Assembly: GCA_017380995.1 (NCBI GenBank)
Contig: JAFOCY010000131.1
Coordinates: 1 to 12,982 of the forward strand
Direction of reading: 5' to 3'
DNA from: Oscillibacter sp.
GTDB lineage: Bacteria > Bacillota > Clostridia > Oscillospirales > Oscillospiraceae
Length of the DNA stretch: 12,982 bases
Part shown: piece by piece, positions 1 through 5,419 of the stretch
How the letters are laid out: each line of letters opens with the position of its first letter
How positions within the stretch are numbered: the stretch's first letter is position 1
The notes under the pieces: model-generated
What the model saw: only the letters and a program-made list of their open reading frames with translations
What the model was told of the DNA's origin: nothing
Database searches by the model: none
Program-made: the position numbers and the translations under genes

Positions 1-5
1 CTCAT
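1..5 (-). CDS. Start of a minus-strand gene cut by the left edge
   Basis: An ATG on the minus strand at positions 5-3 is preceded by AGGAGGA (complement of 13-19) with a 7-base gap, an ideal Bacillota ribosome binding site and spacing. Only five bases lie inside the window, so nothing can be said about the product. It would lie in the same direction as the two-component genes on its right, separated from them by a terminator. The caution is that the ribosome binding site sits inside an inverted repeat that could instead be a plus-strand terminator; the start would then be a coincidence. Confidence 0.45.
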
Positions 6-14
6 TTTAATGTC

Positions 15-74
15 CTCCTAATGTGTTTTCTGTTTTAAGCTGGCAGGCTCACAAACAGTTTAGCACATTAGGAG
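15..74 (-). promoter_or_regulatory. Leader hairpin that can hide the ribosome binding site of the edge gene
   Basis: Positions 15-25 (CTCCTAATGTG) and 64-74 (CACATTAGGAG) are a perfect 11-bp inverted repeat. Inside it, 30-35 pairs with 53-58 (CTGTTT/AAACAG) and a 4-bp stem closes the centre. In the minus-strand transcript the 3' arm contains most of the AGGAGG of the gene starting at position 5, so the folded form would block ribosome entry. No known riboswitch class is recognised. On the plus strand the same hairpin is followed by TTTTCTTTT, so a plus-strand terminator is the main alternative. Confidence 0.5.
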
Positions 75-102
75 TTTTCTTTTCATCGCTTAAGCTTTTT
101 GG

Positions 103-125
103 AACCACGCGACTATCGCGTGGTT
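103..125 (+). terminator. Hairpin with short U-rich tail on the plus strand
   Basis: AACCACGCG (103-111) and CGCGTGGTT (117-125) pair perfectly around a 5-base loop, followed on the plus strand by TTCTTT. The shape is that of an intrinsic terminator reading rightward, but no plus-strand gene is visible to its left in the window. On the minus strand the hairpin is followed by CCAAAAAG and lacks a U tract, so there it would be only a structured part of the leader of the edge gene. Confidence 0.5.
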
Positions 126-135
126 TTCTTTATAC

Positions 136-171
136 AAAAAACGCGTACATAGTTTTATGTACGCGTTTTTT
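136..171 (-). terminator. Bidirectional intrinsic terminator after the two-component operon
   Basis: A perfect 15-bp stem (136-150 with 157-171) closes a 6-base loop, with AAAAAA on one flank and TTTTTT on the other, so it can end transcription in either direction. It begins five bases beyond the stop codon of the response regulator and is the natural end of the kinase-regulator transcript. Confidence 0.85.
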
Positions 172-175
172 CAAC

Positions 176-955
176 TTATTTTTTATTCATTCGCTCCAGC
201 ACGCCGGCGGTATATTCGCTCCAGCTGTACTGCGCCATGTACTCGCCGTGCCATACGATGCCCATGCGCTTGCCGTCGCACCAGTCATAATAGTCGCAGG
301 CCAGACGATTCGGCATGATGCCCAGTTTGCCTCGCTGCTGGGCAATCACATTGCCGCAGCCAGCGTCTTCTAGCGTTTCCAGCAGGTCGCGGCGCAGGCT
401 TTTCATATAGCTTTCATGGCCACCGTCGTCTTCAAAAATGACCGCCTGCAGCTCGGAAGATGTGCATAGCGCACCCTTACGGTCAATGAGATAGGCCAAA
501 AGCTCCTTGGTTTTGCTGTACTTGAAGGAAATGGGCTCCCCATCAATATAAGCTTCAAAATTGCCAAAGGTCTGCACCCGCATCCGTCTGCGCTTCGGGA
601 TGGGCCGGCGCAGATCGTAAAGTTCCTTTTTCACCTTTTCCACCGTGATCGGTTTTGTTAAATATCCGCTGGCGTGCAGGTCATAGGCCTCCTTGCGGTA
701 TTCTTCAAAGCCGGTGGCAAAAATAATGTTGATGTCCGGATTTCGCAATTTCAACTGCTCTGCCAACTCCACACCGCTCATCCCCGCCATCTCTACATCC
801 AGAAACGCGATGTTGCAGTCGTGTTCTTCCACAAACTCCAGCGCATCCTCTGGATATTCAAATCCGGTCAGTTCTGCCTCCGGTGCCGCTTCGCGGATCA
901 CGTCGAGCAGTCCTTCCAGAGCGATCCGCTCATCATCCACTGCTATGATCTTCAT
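176..955 (-). CDS. Response regulator with receiver and SARP/OmpR-type winged-helix output domain
   Basis: A 259-residue DNA-binding response regulator. Residues 1-115 form a CheY-type receiver: acidic pair D7/D8, phosphoacceptor D53 (AFLDVEMAG), T81 and K101 in YLTKPI. A basic linker PKRRRMR leads into a winged helix (about 125-210, beginning VQTFGNFEAYIDGE) of the OmpR/SARP type, followed by a short tail (CDYYDWCDG, WHGEYMAQYSW) resembling the beginning of a bacterial transcriptional activator domain and then stopping. The start is fixed by the receiver N-terminus; the ATG overlaps the TGA of the upstream kinase gene as ATGA, so the two are translationally coupled, and GGAGG lies 13 bases upstream inside the kinase gene. 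It is presumably phosphorylated by that kinase. Targets are unknown, but a tandem heptamer at the kinase promoter suggests autoregulation. LytS-type kinases more commonly pair with LytTR output domains, so this pairing is less usual. Confidence 0.93.
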   Translation of the reverse strand: MKIIAVDDERIALEGLLDVIREAAPEAELTGFEYPEDALEFVEEHDCNIAFLDVEMAGMSGVELAEQLKLRNPDINIIFATGFEEYRKEAYDLHASGYLTKPITVEKVKKELYDLRRPIPKRRRMRVQTFGNFEAYIDGEPISFKYSKTKELLAYLIDRKGALCTSSELQAVIFEDDGGHESYMKSLRRDLLETLEDAGCGNVIAQQRGKLGIMPNRLACDYYDWCDGKRMGIVWHGEYMAQYSWSEYTAGVLERMNKK

Positions 956-2766
956 CTTGTATGATTCGCCTCCTTTGTGGGAATGGTCACAACGGCGACT
1001 GTGCCGTTTTCGGAGCTGGTGATGGAAAGACTCCCGCCTACCATATTCCGAAGCCGGTCGCTTACATTTCGGATGCCCACATGAGGCTTTCCGTCTTCCA
1101 TGTATGTGTTCGGGTCAAAGCCAACGCCGGTATCGGCAACCGTGACAAGAACACACTCGTCTGTCCTGCGGGTGGAAACAGTCACACTGCCACCACCCCG
1201 TTTTTTGGTCACACCATGCTTTACCGCGTTCTCCACCAGCGGCTCTACGGTAAGAGGCGGCAGCTTGAAATCGGTCACTTCCACATCATAGATCACATCC
1301 AACTTGCCGCGGAAGCGGATCTGCTCCAGAGAGAGATAGGTCTGGATATGCTGGTATTCCTCTGCAAAGGGAATGGGTTCGCTTTTCTCAATCGAAAGCA
1401 TATTACAGCGCAGATACTCTGCAAAACTGCTGACAGCATCTTGCGCCGTTTCCGGCTCCTTGCGGTAGAGGTGGTATATGGTGTTGAGCACATTGTAGAG
1501 GAAATGGGGCTTGATTTGGGAAAGCATGATGGCGATACGGCTGTCTTCCAGTTCTTTTTCCAGCTTTGCTGCGCGGATGGATGCGCGATGGTTTTCAACA
1601 ATGCCTTTGGCCGCCGCAACAATATGTATAACAAAAAGCAGCGCGAATACAATCTTGGAGAAAGGTGCCCGCCATACGATGTTTGCGCCCAGGCCGAATA
1701 TGTCGAGTAATATCGCGGCAAACAGTATAAAGGCGGAAATGGGTACCAGCCGCTTTGCATCTTTGCGCAGCACTTCCAGCACGCAGAAGACCATAAAGAG
1801 CAGACACAGAACGACCTGTGCGGCTGCCCAATAAGGCAGCGTATCATAGATCACCGTCACACCGATAAAGGACAGCAGAATAAGCACACTGTTGAGCAGG
1901 GCGGACAACAGTACAGCGATCTTTGCGACGCGCTGCTTCTTTCCGGTCAATGTGTCGCTCATAAAGTGACACAGGCAAAAGGCCGCCAACATCATGCAAA
2001 GCTGGCATGTGTAGGTGTTAAAAATATTCAGGTCGCTCCAGTATGAGACGTCTATGCTGTCAAAAGCCACATAACCGCCGGTGAAAAGTGTCAGCAGGCC
2101 GAGCTTTAAAAGCGTGCCCCCCACAGGAATGCGCATGATCACAGCCGCGATGGAAGCACCCAACAGCATCAGCGAGGTCGCCGCAAACAGGACACCCAGA
2201 ATTCTGAATCGTTCCCCATGGGGAGCCAGATTCAGCTCCAGAATGCTCCATTCCACCGGATCGGAACACAGGGTGGTAAGAAAATCCCTGTACGCTGTCT
2301 TGTTGCCGCAAACGTGGGGGTTGTGCAAATAAATCTCAATGGTGTCTTCCGGCCCGATGGCGGGAACAAGCGTACCCATCCACGCCCGCACGCACATAGA
2401 GGCAAACAGCTCCGGCTTCAAATCAGGAATGGCAAGTATATCGTCCTGATAGATTTGCTGACCGTTGACCGCGATCTGAATTCCGATGTGGTTGCGGTAA
2501 AAGTTCAGCTGCCACCCCTCGCCCATTTCACGAAGAAACGTACCGCGAAGGTACAGGTCACCTTTCAAGGCAGAAATATCCGACTCCTCCGTCAGTGGCT
2601 GCCAGTTTTTACCGTCGCGGCTGTATTCGCCCACAAGCTCCTGTGGCATGGGTATGGGCAGGAAAGCCTGATGATGGTTGAGGGTTACGGATAAAAGACA
2701 AATCACTGCCAAAAGAAGCGGCAAAACAAAGCTAATGTATTCCAACCGCCGGCTCTTTATTTCCAT
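952..2766 (-). CDS. Membrane sensor histidine kinase, 7TM/LytS type
   Basis: A 604-residue sensor kinase. One N-terminal membrane segment (about 11-30) is followed by a roughly 150-residue extracytoplasmic region that looks like a beta-sandwich ligand domain, then seven hydrophobic segments between about 188 and 390, the layout of 7TMR-DISM receptors. The cytoplasmic part has a coiled linker (395-412), a His_kinase box SQIKPHFLYNVLNTIYHL with phosphoacceptor H421, and an ATPase domain with N-box EPLVENAVKHG (508-518), DTGVGF (545-550) and GIRNV (564-568). The start is set at 2766 because CGGAGG lies 7 bases upstream and the -10 element at 2812-2817 lies downstream of a longer in-frame ATG at 2847, which therefore cannot be used. 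The 3' end overlaps the response regulator start by 4 bases. The signal is unknown; a carbohydrate or another small extracellular ligand is a guess based on the fold class. Confidence 0.93.
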   Translation of the reverse strand: MEIKSRRLEYISFVLPLLLAVICLLSVTLNHHQAFLPIPMPQELVGEYSRDGKNWQPLTEESDISALKGDLYLRGTFLREMGEGWQLNFYRNHIGIQIAVNGQQIYQDDILAIPDLKPELFASMCVRAWMGTLVPAIGPEDTIEIYLHNPHVCGNKTAYRDFLTTLCSDPVEWSILELNLAPHGERFRILGVLFAATSLMLLGASIAAVIMRIPVGGTLLKLGLLTLFTGGYVAFDSIDVSYWSDLNIFNTYTCQLCMMLAAFCLCHFMSDTLTGKKQRVAKIAVLLSALLNSVLILLSFIGVTVIYDTLPYWAAAQVVLCLLFMVFCVLEVLRKDAKRLVPISAFILFAAILLDIFGLGANIVWRAPFSKIVFALLFVIHIVAAAKGIVENHRASIRAAKLEKELEDSRIAIMLSQIKPHFLYNVLNTIYHLYRKEPETAQDAVSSFAEYLRCNMLSIEKSEPIPFAEEYQHIQTYLSLEQIRFRGKLDVIYDVEVTDFKLPPLTVEPLVENAVKHGVTKKRGGGSVTVSTRRTDECVLVTVADTGVGFDPNTYMEDGKPHVGIRNVSDRLRNMVGGSLSITSSENGTVAVVTIPTKEANHTR

Positions 2767-2811
2767 AAGGTTTCCTCCGAATATGTGCAAGTTATTATTT
2801 CCATAAATTTT

Positions 2812-2839
2812 ATTATAGCATGAAACAATACAAAAACAA
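2812..2839 (-). promoter_or_regulatory. Extended -10 sigma-A promoter of the two-component operon
   Basis: On the minus strand, TGCTATAAT (2820-2812) gives an extended -10 with perfect TATAAT. TTGTTT (2839-2834) is a reasonable -35 with a 16-base spacer. Transcription would begin near 2805, leaving a leader of about 40 bases before the kinase ATG at 2766. Confidence 0.75.
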
Positions 2840-2841
2840 AA

Positions 2842-2858
2842 TAACATCTACTAACATC
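2842..2858 (-). promoter_or_regulatory. Tandem heptamer next to the kinase -35, possible response regulator site
   Basis: Read on the minus strand, GATGTTA occurs twice with a 3-base gap (period 10 bp), ending two bases before the -35 element. OmpR and SARP-type winged-helix proteins typically bind direct repeats with a 10-11 bp period beside or overlapping the -35. Since the operon encodes such a regulator, autoactivation is a plausible inference. The repeat is short and may be chance in this A/T-rich stretch. Confidence 0.4.
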
Positions 2859-2937
2859 TTTACAACGATAGAACAATACCCTCATTTCCGCAAATGGGTG
2901 GAAGCAATGATTGCCATATAAAGCTTTTAATTTCTTT

Positions 2938-2958
2938 TTTGACTACTGTTTGACTACT
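2938..2958. repeat. Two tandem copies of TTTGACTACT, possible integrase arm sites
   Basis: TTTGACTACT occurs at 2938-2947 and again at 2949-2958, a period of 11 bp. The repeats lie about 140 bp on the element side of the tRNA-Arg fragment. Short direct repeats placed 100-200 bp from the crossover site are the usual form of arm-type binding sites of tyrosine integrases. That role is inferred; no integrase gene is present in the window to support it. Confidence 0.45.
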
Positions 2959-2980
2959 ATCCTAAAAAACGCTTAAATAA

Positions 2981-3011
2981 CCGGGAGTCATTGCAGTGCA
3001 ACGACTCCCGG
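2981..3011 (+). terminator. Strong GC-rich hairpin, intrinsic terminator on the plus strand
   Basis: CCGGGAGTC (2981-2989) pairs perfectly with GACTCCCGG (3003-3011). After one mismatch the stem continues with TTGC/GCAA around a 3-base loop. TTTTCTT follows on the plus strand. No plus-strand gene precedes it here, so it may insulate the end of the integrated element or terminate an unrecognised short transcript. On the minus strand it is followed only by TTATTT, a poorer tail. Confidence 0.65.
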
Positions 3012-3094
3012 TTTTCTTGTAGTTTCTGTCTTGGTTTGTGCACAATCGACGAAATGACTGTGGCACAAGAGTTTCGCATTTGACCGCCTGATAA

Positions 3095-3139
3095 CTCCGA
3101 CTCTGAAGGTCGCTGGTTTGAATCCAGTCGGGCGTACCA
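3095..3139 (+). pseudogene. 3' half of tRNA-Arg(CCG), probable attR of an integrative element
   Basis: The fragment begins with the anticodon loop CTCCGAC (3095-3101, anticodon CCG) and continues with anticodon stem TCTGA (3102-3106), variable loop AGGTC, T-stem GCTGG (3112-3116), T-loop TTTGAAT, CCAGT (3124-3128), acceptor strand CGGGCGT (3129-3135), discriminator A and CCA. The five bases before the loop (GATAA) do not pair with TCTGA, and no D-arm or 5' acceptor strand is present upstream, so this is not a functional gene. The T-loop has T in place of the near-universal C56, consistent with loss of selection. A clean break at the anticodon loop is typical where a tyrosine integrase has recombined into a tRNA gene. 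The host copy would have been restored at the other end of the element, outside the window. Confidence 0.85.
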
Positions 3140-3177
3140 AAAACCACCTTAAACGATACGTTTAAGGTGGTTTTTGG
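3137..3177 (+). terminator. Original tRNA-Arg terminator, bidirectional
   Basis: A perfect 19-bp stem (3137-3155 with 3159-3177) closes an ATA loop. The stem contains the CCA end of the tRNA fragment, and T-rich sequence follows on the plus strand. Its position directly after CCA marks it as the terminator of the former tRNA gene. On the minus strand the TTTTT at the end of the stem could terminate the flavoprotein operon, whose last stop codon is at 3225. Confidence 0.88.
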
Positions 3178-3224
3178 TTTTTCATCCATTTTCCGTTCGT
3201 TCCGGGCAAGCTGTCCCGCAGTGC

Positions 3225-4883
3225 TTAGACCCCGATCAACTCCAGCACCTGCTGCATATTTTTTCTGCCAAACGAAACCTGTTCATCGTTGATCACAAGA
3301 CACGGAACGCTCATCACACGATAGCGCCTCTGCAATTCCCCAAAATGGCGGATATCGTATACTTCGGCAGACACATTCGGATTTTCCGCCGCAATATGCT
3401 GGGCAGCCTGTACCAAATCAGGACACATTCCACAAGAGAGCGTTACCAGGATCTTCATATCCACAGATTTTTGCAAAGAACTGATCCTCTGACGGATATT
3501 CTCATCCAGGGCCTGTCCCGGTCCGGCCGCATTGTAAAGTCCCCAAATAAAAGAGGTAAACTCATGGCCACCCGGAACCCCGTGGAACGCCAGCCCGGTT
3601 TCCCTGCCGTCCGCCAGGCAGATTTTGACACAGGGAGCAGTCTCGGAGGATGATCCCCTCTCCGCGACCTCCACGGTCAGTTTTGGGGAAAGGGCCGCCA
3701 GGGCATCCGCATATTTTTCCAGTTCTGCGGAAACAGGCCGCTCATCCAAATAAAGCTTCAGCAGCAGCGGCCGGGCCATTTTTTCAAAGATCCCTTCCAG
3801 CTGTTTTTTCGTTTCAGCGGCAAACAAGTCATTGCTGCTTGCCGGAGCCTCCGTTAAAGACGTTGTCTCCGGTTTTTCTTCATGCGCAGCCGCCGGGGCC
3901 AGGGGATGCAGTCCTGTTTTGCGCTGCATCCTTACCGCATATTTCTCCAGCTCCGTGGCGGCCAAAGCGCCGTCACTTACAGCAGTGACCACCTGCCGCA
4001 ACGGCTTGATGCACACATCCCCGGCAGCGTACAGACCATCCACGCTGGTCTTTTTTGCGCTGTCCGTAACAACATAACCTTGTTCATCCAGCTCCGCCAG
4101 GCCGTTTGCCAGTCCGCTTTCAGGCGCATAGCCTACAAACACAAATATGCCGAAGGTATCCCCTTTTTCCGCGCGATACTCCGTTACTTCACCGGTGGAG
4201 GTATTTCGGTATCGGATATAATCGATGCCCTGCCCGCCTGAAACCTCCTCCACCACTGTATGGGTGAGGACTGTGATTTTTTCATGATTCCTGGCCTTAT
4301 CCGCTACGGAAGCCGCGCAGGAAAAATCGCCCTTGCGGATCAAAATCGTAACATGGCGGGCGAATCTGGTCAAAAATACGCTCTCCTCTGCCGCCGCATA
4401 GCCGCCGCCTACCACAAACACTTCCTTGCCCGTGAAAAATTCTCCATCACAGGTGGCGCAATACGCCACGCCCCGGCCTTTGTGTTCTTTTTCCCCTTTA
4501 AAACCAACACTTTTGGGGTGGGCACCGGTAGCCAGCAAAATACCAAAGCAGTGGTACTCACCCCGGTTGGTGCGAACGGTCTTCACATCACCGTCCAGAA
4601 TCAGTTCCTGCGCTTCAGCCTCCAGAAATTCTGCTCCAAAACTCTTTGCCTGGCGCAGCATCCTTTCGGTCAGCTCGCTGCCGCTGATCTTCTCAATGCC
4701 GGGATAGTTCACCACTTCATGGGTGATGGTGACCTGCCCGCCAAACTGCTCTTTTTCCAGCACCAGGACCCGGCATTTTCCCCGGGCGAGATACAGCGCG
4801 GCAGTCAGTCCCGCCGGGCCGCCGCCTATCACGATCACATCATACAGCTTATCCGCACTGACCGCCTCAGAACCATTCATCAT
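3225..4883 (-). CDS. Thioredoxin-reductase-like flavoprotein with AhpF-type redox domain at the C-terminus
   Basis: A 552-residue FAD- and NAD(P)H-dependent disulfide reductase, cytosolic. Residues 14-315 are a thioredoxin reductase core: FAD motif GGGPAG (20-25), redox pair C142/C145 in YCATCDG, nucleotide motif GGGYAAAEE (159-167) and the second FAD motif YAAGDV (285-290). A variable, Ala/Pro-rich linker (about 325-352) leads to two thioredoxin folds (355-552) closely resembling the N-terminal domain of AhpF, including PGGHEFTSFIWGLYNA (437-452), LSCGMCPDLVQA with C484/C487, and the cis-proline SVPCLV (525-530). In AhpF this domain lies before the reductase core, so the order here is swapped. 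Electrons would flow NAD(P)H, FAD, C142/C145, C484/C487, then a peroxiredoxin or other partner that is not encoded in the window. It starts 49 bases after the superoxide reductase stop, as the second gene of that operon. The start is ATG 4883 or the next codon, 4880; AGGAG lies 14 bases upstream, rather far. Confidence 0.93.
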   Translation of the reverse strand: MMNGSEAVSADKLYDVIVIGGGPAGLTAALYLARGKCRVLVLEKEQFGGQVTITHEVVNYPGIEKISGSELTERMLRQAKSFGAEFLEAEAQELILDGDVKTVRTNRGEYHCFGILLATGAHPKSVGFKGEKEHKGRGVAYCATCDGEFFTGKEVFVVGGGYAAAEESVFLTRFARHVTILIRKGDFSCAASVADKARNHEKITVLTHTVVEEVSGGQGIDYIRYRNTSTGEVTEYRAEKGDTFGIFVFVGYAPESGLANGLAELDEQGYVVTDSAKKTSVDGLYAAGDVCIKPLRQVVTAVSDGALAATELEKYAVRMQRKTGLHPLAPAAAHEEKPETTSLTEAPASSNDLFAAETKKQLEGIFEKMARPLLLKLYLDERPVSAELEKYADALAALSPKLTVEVAERGSSSETAPCVKICLADGRETGLAFHGVPGGHEFTSFIWGLYNAAGPGQALDENIRQRISSLQKSVDMKILVTLSCGMCPDLVQAAQHIAAENPNVSAEVYDIRHFGELQRRYRVMSVPCLVINDEQVSFGRKNMQQVLELIGV

Positions 4884-4932
4884 TGATCACCGGCTTTCTC
4901 CTTTTCATGCAGGACGTTTTTACCGCCCCGCC

Positions 4933-5307
4933 TTACGCCCGCCAAAGGCTGTGCAAGTTACAGAAGGCATAGACCGCCTCCACCGCATCGCCCTCACACA
5001 GGGCAAAACAAGCCTGAGGTTTGCTGTCGGGTTCCAGTTTTCTATGCTGGCTGCCCAGTTTCGTCTGCAGGCAGATCCATTCAATATAGTGTTCGGGAGT
5101 CATGGGATGCTCCACTTCGCCAACAGTGACCCGCACCTGATTCCCCTCCACCTTCCAGACCGGAATATGCTTTTCCTGGGAGGCTTCGGTGGTGCCGGGA
5201 ATGATCTCCTGCATCGTTTCTCCACAGCATTTTACAGGAACTCCACCGTCCCGAACCATCGCCACGATATTGCCGCAGTGCTCACAAATATAGAATTTTT
5301 GCTGCAT
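4933..5307 (-). CDS. dfx: Desulfoferrodoxin, class I (2Fe) superoxide reductase
   Basis: A 124-residue cytosolic iron protein that reduces superoxide to hydrogen peroxide without producing oxygen, a defence typical of anaerobes. The N-terminal desulforedoxin domain has the rubredoxin-like centre I ligands C8, C11, C27 and C28 (CEHC and KCCGE). The catalytic centre II ligands are all present: H47 in the EKH motif (E45 and K46 conserved), H67, H73, C116 and H119 (FCNLHSLW). Length is normal for the family. The start is set at 5307 because AAAGGAGAAGCTT precedes this ATG and the protein then begins, as the family does, with the cysteine motif; a longer in-frame ATG at 5349 lacks such a site. It is the first gene of a two-gene operon with the flavoprotein reductase downstream, which may help dispose of the peroxide formed. 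Confidence 0.96.
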   Translation of the reverse strand: MQQKFYICEHCGNIVAMVRDGGVPVKCCGETMQEIIPGTTEASQEKHIPVWKVEGNQVRVTVGEVEHPMTPEHYIEWICLQTKLGSQHRKLEPDSKPQACFALCEGDAVEAVYAFCNLHSLWRA

Positions 5308-5338
5308 AAGCTTCTCCTTTTCCAAGTATTCAAAAAAA

Positions 5339-5383
5339 GTGTGTCCCAAAAGTCATCAATAATACCCAGGATTCAGGACACAC
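5339..5383. promoter_or_regulatory. 8-bp inverted repeat in the divergent promoter region
   Basis: GTGTGTCC (5339-5346) and GGACACAC (5376-5383) are perfect inverted copies 29 bases apart in the 112-bp region between the superoxide reductase start (5307) and the exporter start (5420). A regulator controlling both directions could bind here. TATACA at 5384-5389 could be the -10 of the exporter operon, but no good -35 lies at the right distance, which would fit activator dependence. No regulator gene is adjacent. Confidence 0.4.
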
Positions 5384-5419
5384 TATACACGCAATCAAGC
5401 GCTATTCGGAGGATCTCTT

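Noticed and set aside
96..131. TTGGAACCACG followed by a hairpin resembles the end of a T-box leader
   Set aside because: The paired antiterminator arms of a T-box are absent, the preceding bases show no T-box stem, and no plus-strand gene follows; the sequence is explained by a simple inverted repeat.
2767..2847. N-terminal extension of the histidine kinase starting at ATG 2847
   Set aside because: The extended -10 promoter at 2812-2820 lies within it, and a good ribosome binding site precedes the ATG at 2766.
2962..3189. A 75-residue minus-strand reading frame containing FGTPDWIQTSDLQSRS
   Set aside because: This is the antisense translation of the tRNA-Arg 3' half and its terminator, a well-known type of false protein; it has no ribosome binding site of note.
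5308..5349. Fourteen extra N-terminal residues for the superoxide reductase
   Set aside because: The internal ATG 5307 has AAAGGAG at ideal spacing and starts the conserved cysteine motif in the usual place; the longer start overlaps the inverted repeat of the control region.
5339..5383. Remnant of an insertion sequence with terminal inverted repeats
   Set aside because: The wording GTGTGTCCCAAAAGTC recalls some IS ends, but the arms are only 8 bp, enclose 29 bp, show no clear target duplication and lie in a normal divergent promoter interval.
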